From Clostridiales bacterium (GTDB lineage: Bacteria; Bacillota; Clostridia; Lachnospirales; Lachnospiraceae): a stretch of 64,000 nucleotides of DNA. The notes below the pieces were generated by a model. It did no database searches. It had not been told where the DNA came from and saw only the letters and a list, made by a program, of their open reading frames with translations. A program made the position numbers and the translations under genes. Numbering within the stretch: position 1 is the first letter of the stretch; each line of letters begins with the position of its first letter. The stretch is from positions 1 to 64,000 of the forward strand of contig JAJQIK010000013.1 of assembly GCA_021199255.1 (NCBI GenBank), in the 5' to 3' direction. Shown here in pieces: positions 1 to 10,198 of the stretch.

Positions 1-29
1 ATTTGTGACACTCCGGCACAATATTTGTA

Positions 30-102
30 AATCCTCTTTCAGAGGATTGTGAAAATTCAGTGCATCAGCATGATTTTTTCACACTAATCCCCATTTCTGA
101 GC
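30..102. repeat. Dispersed hairpin repeat, copy 1
   Basis: Two adjacent hairpins are followed by a conserved tail. The first pairs AATCCTCT with AGAGGATT around TTC. The second pairs GTGAAAA (49-55) with TTTTCAC, with an inner TGC-ATCA-GCA stem. Positions 80-102 match 39706-39728 exactly, and the hairpins match 39820-39870 with compensatory changes. It lies downstream of the GH51 gene and may extend past the window edge. Confidence 0.7.
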
Positions 103-117
103 CAAAAGCGCCGTTAC

Positions 118-1626
118 CTAACGGATACGGAAGCTGATCACGCTGCAGGCAGGCGCCGTGAAGCAGATCTTGCCATCTTTGATTTCATAATCGGTAAAGC
201 GCTCTTCCTTTACCTTCTCCGGCTCGTCAAAGGTATTGTGGGCATGCATCTCTTCCTTAAGAATAGACGCTGTCACATCCACAGGCTTCAGCTCTGCAAA
301 GCTCATTTCCACATCAGCGTCCTCGTCGGCGGACAGGTTGTTCAGGGTTACGTTCACATACCCCTGGGCGTCTACCGATACGGACTCGTCCAAAAACGGC
401 ACCTGATACGCTTCCTCCACGCCGATGGTCTTGTTGCCCTCAATATAACTTTCTACCAGCTCCGCGTCCTGATGATGCCTGTACATATGGAACACATGAT
501 AGGTAGGCGTCAGAATCATCTTCGGCCCTTCCGTCAGGATTACAGACTGCAATACGTTGACCATCTGCGCGATACATGCCATCTTCACGCGGTCGCAGTG
601 TTTATTGAAAATATTCAGGGAAATTCCCGCTACCAGCGCGTCCCGCATGGTATTCTGCTGATATAGGAAGCCCGGATTCGTGCCCGGCTCTACCGTAAAC
701 CAGCAGCCCCACTCGTCTACCACCATGCCGATCTTTTTCTCCGGGTCATACTGATCCATAATCGCCCCATGGCGCTCAATCAGCTCCTCGATATACTCCG
801 CCTTCGCCAGGGTCTTATACCATACCTTATCGTCAAAATCTGTGGCGGAGCCTTTGATCTCCCAGCCTTCCGGGTGTACATAATAATGGAGGGACAGGCC
901 GTCCATGTAGCCGTGGGCGAAATCAGGGTGCGGCGGCTGGAAACAGGTCTTCAGGACGCCCTCTGTCCAGAAATAGTCAGCCACGTTAGGGCCGCCGCAT
1001 ATTTTCTTCACAGGCTTTTGAGCATCATATTGTCTGACATAGGTCTGATATCTTCTATATAAATTAGCGTAATACTCCGGCGTCATATTACCGCCGCAGC
1101 CCCAGTTCTCATTACCCACGCCAAAATAATCGATTTTCCAGGGCTTCTCATGCCCGTTCTTTTTACGCAGGTCGGCCATGGGCGATACGCCGTCGAAGGT
1201 AATATACTCAACCCACTCGCTCATCTCCTGCACCGTACCGCTGCCCACGTTACCATTGACATAAGTCTTGCAGCCCAACTGCTCGCACAGCTCGAAAAAT
1301 TCATGCGTACCGAAGCTGTTATCCTCTACCACGCCGCCCCAATGGGTATTAATCATTTTCTTGCGGTTCTCCTTCGGCCCGATGCCGTCCTTCCAATGAT
1401 ACTCGTCCGCAAAGCAGCCGCCCGGCCAGCGAAGCACCGGAATCTTCATTTCCTTTAACGCTTCCACAACGTCCTTGCGCATACCGTTCACGTTAGGGAT
1501 ATCGGAATCCTCTCCCACATAAAGCCCTTCGTAAATACATCTTCCCAGGTGCTCGGAAAAGTGCCCGTAAATCTCGGCGTTGATGTGCCCTTTTTGGTTC
1601 TTTTCGTTGATAAAAAGTTTTGCCAT
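118..1626 (-). CDS. abfA: Alpha-L-arabinofuranosidase, GH51
   Basis: This cytoplasmic glycoside hydrolase releases terminal L-arabinofuranose from arabinan or arabinoxylan oligosaccharides. At 502 residues it has the usual GH51 length. The family acid/base glutamate is seen at E173 in GVGNENWG and the nucleophile at E305 in MVVDEWG; there is no signal peptide. It is the second gene of a pair, 31 bp behind a GH43 gene, which points to intracellular breakdown of imported arabino-oligosaccharides. The start follows a purine-rich GGAAAGAAGGAAG stretch. Confidence 0.93.
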   Translation of the reverse strand: MAKLFINEKNQKGHINAEIYGHFSEHLGRCIYEGLYVGEDSDIPNVNGMRKDVVEALKEMKIPVLRWPGGCFADEYHWKDGIGPKENRKKMINTHWGGVVEDNSFGTHEFFELCEQLGCKTYVNGNVGSGTVQEMSEWVEYITFDGVSPMADLRKKNGHEKPWKIDYFGVGNENWGCGGNMTPEYYANLYRRYQTYVRQYDAQKPVKKICGGPNVADYFWTEGVLKTCFQPPHPDFAHGYMDGLSLHYYVHPEGWEIKGSATDFDDKVWYKTLAKAEYIEELIERHGAIMDQYDPEKKIGMVVDEWGCWFTVEPGTNPGFLYQQNTMRDALVAGISLNIFNKHCDRVKMACIAQMVNVLQSVILTEGPKMILTPTYHVFHMYRHHQDAELVESYIEGNKTIGVEEAYQVPFLDESVSVDAQGYVNVTLNNLSADEDADVEMSFAELKPVDVTASILKEEMHAHNTFDEPEKVKEERFTDYEIKDGKICFTAPACSVISFRIR

Positions 1627-1657
1627 ACCTTCTTCCTTTCTTTTTCCATCTTAAACG

Positions 1658-2608
1658 TTAAAACTGAAATACAGGTCTGCCCTCTTTCCAGCCAAACTTC
1701 ATCAGCATTGCGTGACGGTTGGGATTGTACAGCGGATCACCCACAATCTCCGTCTCGGTTCTGGCATGGTATACCAGAATATCGTTGCCTTCCTCGTCCT
1801 TGGTAAAGCTGTTATGTCCCGGTCCGTAGACTCCTAAGGACGCGTCGGACTGAAGCACCGGATAACGCTCCTTCTTCCAGGATAAAGGATCCAGCAAATC
1901 GGCGTCCTCATCCGCCGTCAGCATACCCATGCAGTACGCGATACCGGTCTCCGACGCGGAATAGGTCATAAAAATCTTACCGTTGCGCTTCAAAATTGCC
2001 GGCCCTTCATTGACCCAGAAGCCCACGCGCTCCCAGTCATAATCGGGAGTCGTCAGCAGCACCTGTACGGTTTTCAACTGACAGGGCGTCTCCATCTCCC
2101 CTATGTAAAGATTGGAAATCTGCTTGCCGACGCCAACCTTTTCCGCCCAGACATAATACCATCTGCCCTTATTCTCAAACACAGTGGCGTCCAGAGAGAA
2201 GCCTTCAAAGGAAAAGGGATCCTCGTCACAGCGTCGCATCTTCCCCTTTTCCACCCATGTCCCCGTCATGGGGTCGGCATCTTTACATTCCAGCACATAG
2301 GGTCTGATTGCCCAGATATCGTCCTTATCGCCGCCCGCATAATACAGATACCACGCGCCGTTGATATAATGCAGCTCCGGCGCCCAGATATGGCAGCTCA
2401 TCATACCGGATTCATGCTTATGCCACACTTCCGTCTCCTGAGCCTGGGCAAGCCCGGCCAGCGTATCCGCCCGGCGGAGCACAATCCCGTCATAGGCCGG
2501 TACGGAAGCGGTAAAATAATAAGTACCATCCGTATGGCGATAGACATAAGGATCAGCACGCTGCATAATCCATGGTTTATTGTAAAGTATATCGTTCCCT
2601 TCTGTCAT
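1658..2608 (-). CDS. Glycoside hydrolase family 43 (arabinosidase/xylosidase type)
   Basis: This five-bladed beta-propeller hydrolase probably acts on arabinan or arabinoxylan side chains. The three GH43 acids are recognisable: base D19 in MQRADPYVYR, pKa-modulating D140 in EGFSLDATVF and acid E201 in VNEGPAIL. At 316 residues it is a single-domain enzyme without signal peptide or carbohydrate-binding module. It is the promoter-proximal gene of the GH43-GH51 operon. Exact substrate (alpha-arabinofuranosyl or beta-xylosyl) cannot be told from sequence alone; the GH51 partner favours arabinose. Confidence 0.88.
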   Translation of the reverse strand: MTEGNDILYNKPWIMQRADPYVYRHTDGTYYFTASVPAYDGIVLRRADTLAGLAQAQETEVWHKHESGMMSCHIWAPELHYINGAWYLYYAGGDKDDIWAIRPYVLECKDADPMTGTWVEKGKMRRCDEDPFSFEGFSLDATVFENKGRWYYVWAEKVGVGKQISNLYIGEMETPCQLKTVQVLLTTPDYDWERVGFWVNEGPAILKRNGKIFMTYSASETGIAYCMGMLTADEDADLLDPLSWKKERYPVLQSDASLGVYGPGHNSFTKDEEGNDILVYHARTETEIVGDPLYNPNRHAMLMKFGWKEGRPVFQF

Positions 2609-2660
2609 TTTCTGATACCCCCGGTTTATTATTTATTAATTAATTAAATTATTTTAATTC

Positions 2661-2680
2661 TATCTAAATTATATTAGATA
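2661..2680. promoter_or_regulatory. Palindrome in GH43 promoter region
   Basis: TATCTAA and TTAGATA form a perfect 7-bp inverted repeat around six bases. It lies in the very AT-rich gap between the GH43 operon and the divergent gene at 2781, 53 bp upstream of the GH43 start. It could be an operator for a sugar-responsive regulator, but no regulator gene is adjacent in the window. Confidence 0.4.
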
Positions 2681-2780
2681 TCATCTTATAAATCAACCGC
2701 TATTTTCACATTACTACGAAAACTTTCATATAATATGCATGATCTCAGCTACTTTAGTTTCTACAGAAAGGAAGCTTCTC

Positions 2781-3449
2781 ATGAAATCTATTCCGTCTAT
2801 TGCCATTGTGGGGCGCGCTAAAGATACCCTCAACTATGAAGCCGCGGCCAGACAACTTGGAATCGCCTGCTTTACCACCCTCAATACAGAAAAAGCCGCC
2901 GGAGCGTCTCATCTGCTTCTTCCCGGCGGCGGAGATATTACGCCGGCCTTCTTCGGCCAGGCCAACCATGGTTCCCGTGCCATCGACACGGAGCTGGACG
3001 TCCTGCAGTTTCAGGCGCTGGACGCCTTTATCGCCGCCGGAAAACCGGTGCTGGGGATCTGTAAAGGCCTGCAGCTAATCAACGTCCGCTTCGGCGGCGC
3101 CATCAACCAGAATATCAATACCGCCGACCGCCATAAATGGGTCGGCCGGGATCAGACCCACGCTGTCTATCACAGCAGCTTTGGCCGCCGGGACTTTTTC
3201 TATCAGCTCTACGGCAGCAGCGCACAGGTCAATTCCGCCCACCATCAGGCGGCGGAGCCTCCGGGAGAGGATCTGATTCCCGTATGCCGTGCCGGGGACG
3301 GCGTCATCGAGGGGCTGGCGCACCGCCTGCTTCCCATACTGGCGGTACAATGGCACCCGGAACGTATGCTCTCCCAAGGCGGCGATCTGCTTTTTCAATA
3401 CTTCTGGTCCCTCACCGCGGTAGGAATCCCCCCGGTTACGGCTGTTTAA
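2781..3449 (+). CDS. Class I glutamine amidotransferase-like, peptidase C26 (gamma-Glu hydrolase)
   Basis: The 222-residue protein resembles PuuD-type gamma-glutamyl-gamma-aminobutyrate hydrolases, which cleave gamma-glutamyl amides. Signature pieces are LLPGGGDITP, the nucleophile cysteine in LGICKGLQ, and the catalytic His-Glu in QWHPERM. I chose ATG 2781 because AGAAAGGAAG lies just upstream; the longer reading from 2739 has no ribosome site. It is monocistronic and its end overlaps the convergent gene by 14 bp. The natural substrate is not evident. Confidence 0.85.
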   Translation: MKSIPSIAIVGRAKDTLNYEAAARQLGIACFTTLNTEKAAGASHLLLPGGGDITPAFFGQANHGSRAIDTELDVLQFQALDAFIAAGKPVLGICKGLQLINVRFGGAINQNINTADRHKWVGRDQTHAVYHSSFGRRDFFYQLYGSSAQVNSAHHQAAEPPGEDLIPVCRAGDGVIEGLAHRLLPILAVQWHPERMLSQGGDLLFQYFWSLTAVGIPPVTAV

Positions 3450-4602
3450 ACAAAAGCTCCAGTTGGCTGATTCCTTCCTCAAACCGCTCCTTTTGTATCT
3501 CGGTTCTGCTTCTGACCCGCTCCCTGGCGTTGGCGGAGAGGATCTCGAACAGCTTCTTCATGATCTGAATAAGCATTTTGGCGGTCTCCGGCTCTACCTC
3601 CTTCAAGGCGGCTCCGATCTTGTGCACGCTGCGAAACCAGTTTTCCGTAAAATCAATCAGATTATCCGTCTCGGAGGCCAGTACAATCTGGTAGAAGGTA
3701 TCCACAAAGGTATGCATCTGCTCCTGATTCAGCGAAAGAATCCACTCATTTAACGCTTCGTCCATAAATTTGCGCCCGGCTCGTATTTCCTCCACCACGT
3801 GAAACTGATCCTGGTCAATCAGCCAAGTATACGGATTATGCTGCGCCACGCCCAGGGTTTTACTCTCCACCACCCGATAGGCTCCGTCCGTATACAGAAG
3901 CATACCTACCACGGAAGAGCGCGGTATGGTTTTATGAATCTTACTCTCTATCTCGGCATAAGCGCTTTGGCTTTTGACCTCCGGCCGAAAGCCCGGCCCG
4001 TCATGGTCATAAATCCTGCCCACGCGCCGACGCACCTCCGGTTTGCAGTTCATGACAGAATAGACTGCCAGATTGCCGCCCTTGGAATGGCCTCCCACAT
4101 AAAATTCCCCCGGAATCCTTTCCGCCGCCCGTTCCAGATATTCCACGCTCATAAGCTGTCCCGGCACCGGCTCCGAAAAAGCCAGATTCAAATCCTCTTT
4201 CCAACCCACGATGCTCTCATCCGTTCCCCTAAACGCCACGTAGTAAAGATCGTTGGACAGGCAATAGGTCACCGCCGAGAACTGCGTTTCCCGTTCCAGG
4301 TCAATATGGTTTACATAATTCCCTATTTTCATCCCGCCAAACCGCTTGCTGCGGTACATGCCAAGGAAGAGCGCGGTATTGTCCTCCCGGTATCTCTCGT
4401 CTGCATATAAATGATCGTAGGCTTTCTGGTTAACCAGATCATACAGGGTCGTCATCGGCTGCTTTGCTTCCGGTTCCGGCGCCATACCGTCAAATTTCAG
4501 ATAGGCAAACTGGCTGAGAATCAGGCTGTCTACATCGCTGAAGGGTTTTTCTTCCCATGTATAATCGCCATATTCTTTCAAATAATCCAGGATTGTTCCC
4601 AT
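3436..4602 (-). CDS. Mbeg1-like (DUF2974) alpha/beta-hydrolase
   Basis: The 388-residue cytoplasmic protein matches the Clostridial Mbeg1-like/DUF2974 family. The N-terminus (ILDYLKEYGDYTWEEKPF, then a DSLILSQFAYLKFDG segment) is typical. A nucleophile elbow GGHSKGGNLAVY sits in the middle, as in lipases. The C-terminal ~100 residues are helical and charged. The family has lipase-like folds, but substrates are unknown. GGGGAG lies just ahead of the ATG. It is 74 bp downstream of the nucleoid-associated gene on the same strand. Confidence 0.8.
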   Translation of the reverse strand: MGTILDYLKEYGDYTWEEKPFSDVDSLILSQFAYLKFDGMAPEPEAKQPMTTLYDLVNQKAYDHLYADERYREDNTALFLGMYRSKRFGGMKIGNYVNHIDLERETQFSAVTYCLSNDLYYVAFRGTDESIVGWKEDLNLAFSEPVPGQLMSVEYLERAAERIPGEFYVGGHSKGGNLAVYSVMNCKPEVRRRVGRIYDHDGPGFRPEVKSQSAYAEIESKIHKTIPRSSVVGMLLYTDGAYRVVESKTLGVAQHNPYTWLIDQDQFHVVEEIRAGRKFMDEALNEWILSLNQEQMHTFVDTFYQIVLASETDNLIDFTENWFRSVHKIGAALKEVEPETAKMLIQIMKKLFEILSANARERVRSRTEIQKERFEEGISQLELLFKQP

Positions 4603-4676
4603 AATACTCCCCTTCCGGAGCGTTCGCGGCAGGGCGAAGAGAAAGGCGCAGCCGTTTGATTTTACAATCTATCGCT

Positions 4677-5702
4677 CTACATTTTAGCTTCCAAATGCTC
4701 AATATTCTTAATCAGAACCGATACCGTCCCATCCGGATTGGTGATAAACTCCACGCTGCGGGGATTCTTATATTGATCCATGGGAATCTTGATCTCGATA
4801 CCGGTATCCGTATAAAGATGCTGGCTCTGATATCTGCGCACCGTATTTTCATTCTGAGGCTGTATCTGTTCCTTGACCATATCATATTTTTCCATCTTAT
4901 CCTGAAAGGCGGCCTTAAGCTCCGGCTGCTGGTCAAAAATTCTGTCCGCCAGCTCTTCCACCGCGAAACCGCCCTTTTCTTCAATCTCCTCCTGAATAAT
5001 GCTCTTGGCCCGCATCTGCTTCTCGAAGCGCTCAGACTCGTCAAAGCCCTCCTTCTGCACGCTCTCCACGGCGCGGCTGAGGATAGAAAGCTTAGATTTG
5101 TGGGACAAATGGGAGCTGCATTTTAAGAACAGGAAGGAAAAGTAATTGGTCTTTTCCCCATTGACCTCATACTTCTTCTCGATTACCTGCAAGGACAAAT
5201 CTTCCAGTCTGATAATAGCGGCCTCTGTCAGCCTCTGGCTCTCCGACGGCAGAATCGACTTGTGGCGGATCAGCTCATTGTTGTTGCCCTCCCCGTTCTC
5301 CATGGCCATGGTTCGATGGGTATATAAGGCCTTGTAATTCATTTTCAGCAGCGCCAGATATTCGTCGTCGCTTTCCCGGAAGCGCACTACCATCAGATCC
5401 GCCGCCGGAATATCGATATTGCCGCTCATAATTTCATATAACAGGGAAGCGATATCCTTGCTGATGGCTACGAAATTTTCATCTGCATACTCCTCCAGCA
5501 TATGATATACCTCCGACTGTTCCTGATAAAAATGACATTCCTTCCCGTCGTCCCCTGAACTGATTCTGGCGATGTGTTCCTTCAAAAACTCCGCGATTTC
5601 CGAACCATACTCCAGTTCCGCATCTGACAGCACCGGCATTCCTATGGAGGAATCCAAAATATGCACAATTACATTTTTTATCCTGATGTCTTCTTTATTC
5701 AT
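4677..5702 (-). CDS. NdpA/YejK-like nucleoid-associated protein
   Basis: The sequence resembles the 37-kDa nucleoid-associated family (PF04245): an N-terminal IRIKNVIVHILDS, a central SKDIASLLYE region, and a C-terminal IKIPMDQYKNPRSVEFITNP. The role in DNA organisation is inferred from family members. A TTG at 5735 would overlap the previous gene, but the ATG at 5702 is preceded by AGAGG at good spacing, so I use it (341 residues). It follows the gene at 5732-6103 by 29 bp, probably one operon. Confidence 0.78.
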   Translation of the reverse strand: MNKEDIRIKNVIVHILDSSIGMPVLSDAELEYGSEIAEFLKEHIARISSGDDGKECHFYQEQSEVYHMLEEYADENFVAISKDIASLLYEIMSGNIDIPAADLMVVRFRESDDEYLALLKMNYKALYTHRTMAMENGEGNNNELIRHKSILPSESQRLTEAAIIRLEDLSLQVIEKKYEVNGEKTNYFSFLFLKCSSHLSHKSKLSILSRAVESVQKEGFDESERFEKQMRAKSIIQEEIEEKGGFAVEELADRIFDQQPELKAAFQDKMEKYDMVKEQIQPQNENTVRRYQSQHLYTDTGIEIKIPMDQYKNPRSVEFITNPDGTVSVLIKNIEHLEAKM

Positions 5703-5731
5703 CTTTAGCCTCTTTTTCCAAAATATTTTGT

Positions 5732-6103
5732 TCAATACTTGCCCGGATAGTCCGTCCCGGTCTCATGGAGCAGCCGATCCACATAATAAGCGGGATTTTT
5801 TTCCATTTTCAGCATCGTATCAAATGCCATCAACAGCATTTTGTCGCCGTTATTTTTCATGTCCTCCCTGCCCCGGTCCATCTGCGCCTTAAAATGATCC
5901 ATCTGCCACACCATAATATCTACTATGCTGTATCCCTCTATGTGATAAGCGCAGCGGAAGCTTTGGCGCTCCATATAATAGATAAACTCCTGATAAATCT
6001 CCGGCGAGTGGGTCAGCGCCTGCCAGAACTGCTCCAGAAATTCTTCCTCTTCCCCGGCATAGTGACACAGTGCCCTCGCCCATTGGTAAGCCTTTTCTTC
6101 CAT
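5732..6103 (-). CDS. Conserved hypothetical protein, 123 aa
   Basis: A small acidic, aromatic-rich soluble protein, predicted helical (stretches such as EEEFLEQFWQALTHSPEIYQ and DGDKMLL-type helices). No catalytic motif, signal or membrane segment is visible and I do not recognise the family with certainty. AGGAAAT precedes the ATG. It lies first in a likely two-gene unit with the nucleoid-associated protein. Confidence 0.7.
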   Translation of the reverse strand: MEEKAYQWARALCHYAGEEEEFLEQFWQALTHSPEIYQEFIYYMERQSFRCAYHIEGYSIVDIMVWQMDHFKAQMDRGREDMKNNGDKMLLMAFDTMLKMEKNPAYYVDRLLHETGTDYPGKY

Positions 6104-6208
6104 ATACTGTATTTCCTTTCTTTTACGCCTATTATATCATGAACCAGTTCTTTTTACTTACTTTCTTCTATATAATGATGGTAACAAACCATAAAAGGCG
6201 CACCCGCT

Positions 6209-7504
6209 ATGGAGCTTTTAAACCGCATAAACAACTTTTTATGGAGTATGCCCCTGCTGGTTCTGTTAATGGGCACCCATATTTATTTTACCTGCAAGCT
6301 GCGCTTCCCCCAGCGCCGTCTCTGGTATGCCATCAGGCTGTCCATGGGGAAAGCGGACAACACGGACGCCAATCTGTCTCCCTTCTCCGCGCTGGCGACG
6401 ACTCTGGCCGCCACCCTGGGCACCGGCAATATCATCGGGGTATCCACCGCGGTAGCGCTGGGCGGCCCAGGAGCTATCTTCTGGTGCTGGATTACCGGTA
6501 TTCTGGGTATGGCTACCGCTTACAGTGAATGTTATTTAAGCGTTCTCTTCCGCTGCCGCCGTCCTGACGGCGCTTATGTCGGCGGCCCTATGTATGTGCT
6601 CAAAAATGGTTTACATAATAATCTTCTGGGCGGCATTTACGCAGCATGTACTCTGGCGGCCGCTTTCGGCGTAGGCTGCACCACGCAGGCCAATTCGGTT
6701 ACCCAGGCTGCAGCGGCAACCTTCCGCCTGTCTCCCCACCTGGTAGGGATTGTACTTGCTTTCCTCACCAGCGTCGTCATTCTCGGCGGCGTAAAAAGTA
6801 TTGCCAATCTCTGCGAGCGCACGGTACCCGCGATCAGCTTCGTCTACCTGTTGGGCTGTCTGCTTCTGCTGATACTGTACCACAGGCAGCTCCCCGAAAC
6901 GTTCGCCCTGATCCTCAGGGACGCCTTTTCCTTCACCAGCGCCGCAGGCGGCGTCGCAGGCGGCGCCTTACAGCACGCCGTCCGCTATGGCGTCGCCAGA
7001 GGGCTCTTTACCAATGAAGCCGGCATCGGAACCTCCGCCATTGCCGCGGCGGCCTCCCACACCTCCCAGCCCCGTATTCAGGCATATGTCTCCATGACCG
7101 CCGTCTTCTGGGATACCGTGGTGATGTGCCTGATTACCGGGCTGGTCGTCGTCGCCAATATGCTCTACGATCCTGCTTCCGTGGCCGGAGCGGCGCAGAC
7201 CGACCTGACCGCGGCGGCCTTTTCCCACCTGCCCTATGTCGGAAACGCCTTCCTGACGGTCTCGCTTGCCGCTTTCGCCATTACAACACTGATCGGCTGG
7301 TCGTATTTCGGGGAAAAAGCAACGGAATACCTGATAGGAAAAAAAGGTATTCCGTATTATAAGCTTGCCTATATTCTGATGATATACTTCGGCGCCATCA
7401 TTCCCATGAATCTGGTCTGGGAATGTACGGACTTAATCAACGCAATGATGGTCCTGCCAAACGTACTGGCGCTTTATCTGCTGCGCAGCCGGATCAAACC
7501 TTAA
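6209..7504 (+). CDS. Sodium:alanine/glycine symporter, AGCS family
   Basis: An integral membrane Na+-coupled amino-acid symporter, 431 residues with about ten hydrophobic segments. AGCS signatures include [16 protein letters not shown] near residue 65 and the [17 protein letters not shown] segment in the second half. The substrate is probably alanine or glycine. It is transcribed alone from a short intergenic region containing TATAAT at about 6172. Its end overlaps the convergent chemoreceptor gene by 11 bp. Confidence 0.92.
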   Translation: MELLNRINNFLWSMPLLVLLMGTHIYFTCKLRFPQRRLWYAIRLSMGKADNTDANLSPFSALATTLAATLGTGNIIGVSTAVALGGPGAIFWCWITGILGMATAYSECYLSVLFRCRRPDGAYVGGPMYVLKNGLHNNLLGGIYAACTLAAAFGVGCTTQANSVTQAAAATFRLSPHLVGIVLAFLTSVVILGGVKSIANLCERTVPAISFVYLLGCLLLLILYHRQLPETFALILRDAFSFTSAAGGVAGGALQHAVRYGVARGLFTNEAGIGTSAIAAAASHTSQPRIQAYVSMTAVFWDTVVMCLITGLVVVANMLYDPASVAGAAQTDLTAAAFSHLPYVGNAFLTVSLAAFAITTLIGWSYFGEKATEYLIGKKGIPYYKLAYILMIYFGAIIPMNLVWECTDLINAMMVLPNVLALYLLRSRIKP

Positions 7505-8768
7505 ACCGCCCCGTGATCTCCTGCAGGGAACGGCTGCTCCGCTCCAAGATAGACATCTGGCGCAGAATCTCCTCGGAACCTACGTTGGTATTCTGCATCG
7601 CCGCAGCCACGCCGCGAACCTCTTCCACAATCACGCCATTTAGTTCTGATATCGTCTGCAGGGACGCCAGCATTTCTTCCACGGAAGCCCCCATTTCCTC
7701 TGCGGAAGCCCCCAGATCCGTGGCAATGCCGTCAAAGAATACCGCATCCTTCTGATACTGCTCCGCGGTACTTACCATGGCATGATAATCGCCAATTACA
7801 TGCTCCTTCATAAAGTTCAGCAATTTCTCCGAACTGTTCTTCAATTCCATAACGGAATCCACCACTTCATCGATAACCTTCTGAATCTTATTCACCGTGT
7901 TCTGGGAATTCTCCGCAAGGCTCCTGACCTCATCGGCCACCACTGCAAAGCCTCTGCCCGCTTCGCCTGCCCTCGCCGCCTCTATGGCCGCGTTCAGCGC
8001 GATCAGGTTGGTCTGGTTCGCAATCCCGCCAATTTCATCGGAAAGGCTCTTGATAATCCCGATTTTCTCCACTTCCTTAAGCGCTTCCTCCAGCTCGTCC
8101 TCCGTGCTGTGATAGATCAGGCTCGCCTGCTTCTTGGATTCTACGGTAGTGGTATACAGGTTATCCGCGCGGACTGTAATCTCCCTGGAAGCCTCGGCGG
8201 ATTCCGTCGCTTTCACGGATACATCATTGACCGCCGTGCCGATTTCATGGCTCGCCTCACTGATGGACTGGGTTGCCTCCGCAGATTCCTTTACTTTATC
8301 TGTCAGGCTCTCCATCACCTGATCCATCTCGTCGATGTTATTATTCAGGTCTGCCATCTCACGGTATGCCGCGGACGCCGTTTCTTCTATGACGGAAGCT
8401 TCCCGGCTGATCCCGGTAACCGACTCCCTGATATGGGTCTTAATCAGCCCGGCCGCATGGCTGATTTCGTCCGCCTCATCCTTATAGCCTTCCGCCACTC
8501 CGGCATTGGCCTGCGCCCCTTCCTCGCTGAAATCCCCGGAAGCAAACTGCTTTAACTCCGCCAGCGGCGTTAATACGGCGTTCAATGCCCTGCCGATAAT
8601 CAGATCGACCAGCACCGCTCCCACAACTCCTACTATAAGCCCCGTCGCAGCCGCTCCGCCTATGGCCGCCTTACCGGCAATCGCAGCCCCCGCCGCCGAG
8701 CCGATAAAAAGAATCACAAATACGGCTGCCGTCAGAATCGTCAGCATTTTCCCTTTAACTGTTTTCAT
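7494..8768 (-). CDS. Methyl-accepting chemotaxis protein without ligand-binding domain
   Basis: The C-terminal half is a standard MCP signalling domain with the hairpin-tip motif [20 protein letters not shown] followed by [20 protein letters not shown]. The N-terminus has two close hydrophobic segments (about residues 8-28 and 34-55) separated by only a few residues, then a HAMP-like stretch, so there is no periplasmic sensor. It may sense membrane or cytoplasmic cues. ATG 8768 is preceded by GGGAGGG; the upstream in-frame ATG has no such site. Confidence 0.9.
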   Translation of the reverse strand: MKTVKGKMLTILTAAVFVILFIGSAAGAAIAGKAAIGGAAATGLIVGVVGAVLVDLIIGRALNAVLTPLAELKQFASGDFSEEGAQANAGVAEGYKDEADEISHAAGLIKTHIRESVTGISREASVIEETASAAYREMADLNNNIDEMDQVMESLTDKVKESAEATQSISEASHEIGTAVNDVSVKATESAEASREITVRADNLYTTTVESKKQASLIYHSTEDELEEALKEVEKIGIIKSLSDEIGGIANQTNLIALNAAIEAARAGEAGRGFAVVADEVRSLAENSQNTVNKIQKVIDEVVDSVMELKNSSEKLLNFMKEHVIGDYHAMVSTAEQYQKDAVFFDGIATDLGASAEEMGASVEEMLASLQTISELNGVIVEEVRGVAAAMQNTNVGSEEILRQMSILERSSRSLQEITGRFKV

Positions 8769-8839
8769 CACGTACCCTCCCGGATATCCCCATCCATACA
8801 CTGCCTGATTTTTACAAAAAAGAATAAAATACGCAGTTA

Positions 8840-10198
8840 TTATACAACATTTCCGGCGTCGAGTCCATCATTTGTCTTAAGATTTATAAGATAAAATCCA
8901 ATACAAATCAGGGCGGAGAGCAAAGAGCCCAGCGGCGCCGCCCAGCCCATGGGATACAGACTGTCCGGGAAAAAGACGCTGGCCAGATAAGCCCCCGGAA
9001 TACGAACCAACAGGATAGCGGTTATGTTATGTACAAAGGATACGATGGATTTCTGATCCCCGCAGAAGTATCCGCTGAAGCAGAAATGAACCGCCGCAAA
9101 AACCGCGTCAAAGGCATAGGAGCGGATATATTCGCAGCCTGCGGCCAGTACCGCCTCATCTTTCGTAAAAAGACCCACCAGCGTATGGGGCAGGAATTGA
9201 TTATACAGCGCGCATAACATCCCCCAGCACAGGGTAATAATAAGGCCATAGCGCAAGGACGCCCTGGCGCGCTCCGGCCTGCCCGCCCCCATATTCTGAG
9301 CCGTAATCGCGGAGATGGCGGAGAGAAATGCCGAGGGCACTAAGAACATAAAGCCAATCAGCTTCTCGACAATCCCCACCGCCGCAGATGCAATCAGCCC
9401 GCGGCTGTTGGCGATTACGGTAATGACAATAAAGGCCACCTGGATCAGCCCGTCCTGACAGGCCACAGGGGTTCCCACCTTCAATATCTGAGACAGCATC
9501 TCCCGTTCCAGCCTGATATCCTGTCTGGTGACCCGGAAGCCGAAATCGCGCCCGCGCATCATCAGAAACGCAAACACAACGCTGACGGCCTGTCCGCAGA
9601 TCGTTCCCAGGGCGGCTCCCGCAGCGCCCATGCCGCACCCGCCGATCAGCACAAAATCCAGCACAATATTGACCACGCAGGCAACGCCCACAAAGTACAT
9701 AGGGCGTCTGGAATCTCCCGCCCCGCGGAAAATGCTGCTGATAACATTATAAGCCGTAATAAAGGGAATCCCCGCAAAGCAGATTCTCAGATAAAGCCTG
9801 GTCTCTTCTACCGCCTCTGCGGGCGTTAACATCACCTGGGTAATCGGCGACGTCAGACACAATAAGAGAACCGTGACCACCGCCGCAAACAAAGCGAAGA
9901 ATACAATCGAGCAGCCTACACTCTTCGCCGCTTCCCGCTTGTCCTTCGCCCCCACGCTCCGTCCGATTTTCACCGTTGTTCCCATGGCGAAGCCCACAAT
10001 AATAACGGTCAGCATATGCATAACCTGACTGCCGATGGACACCGCCGTAGTAGTTTCCGAGCCGTTATATAATCCCACCACAAAAAGGTCTGCCATTCCG
10101 TAAAAGGTCTGCATAAAGCAGGACAATAAATAGGGCAGGGCAAATTGCAGCAGGTTTTTACCCACGCTTCCCGTGGTTAAGTCATTCTTTTCGTTCAC
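8840..10198 (-). CDS. MATE family efflux transporter
   Basis: A 452-residue, 12-segment multidrug/toxin extrusion pump, driven by Na+ or H+ gradients. It begins [19 protein letters not shown] and has the [13 protein letters not shown] motif typical of the family. It starts at GTG 10198, which lies inside the end of the preceding MATE gene; AAAGGAAA is the ribosome site. The 17-bp overlap implies translational coupling and perhaps a heteromeric or functionally paired transporter. The substrate is unknown. Confidence 0.9.
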   Translation of the reverse strand: MNEKNDLTTGSVGKNLLQFALPYLLSCFMQTFYGMADLFVVGLYNGSETTTAVSIGSQVMHMLTVIIVGFAMGTTVKIGRSVGAKDKREAAKSVGCSIVFFALFAAVVTVLLLCLTSPITQVMLTPAEAVEETRLYLRICFAGIPFITAYNVISSIFRGAGDSRRPMYFVGVACVVNIVLDFVLIGGCGMGAAGAALGTICGQAVSVVFAFLMMRGRDFGFRVTRQDIRLEREMLSQILKVGTPVACQDGLIQVAFIVITVIANSRGLIASAAVGIVEKLIGFMFLVPSAFLSAISAITAQNMGAGRPERARASLRYGLIITLCWGMLCALYNQFLPHTLVGLFTKDEAVLAAGCEYIRSYAFDAVFAAVHFCFSGYFCGDQKSIVSFVHNITAILLVRIPGAYLASVFFPDSLYPMGWAAPLGSLLSALICIGFYLINLKTNDGLDAGNVV

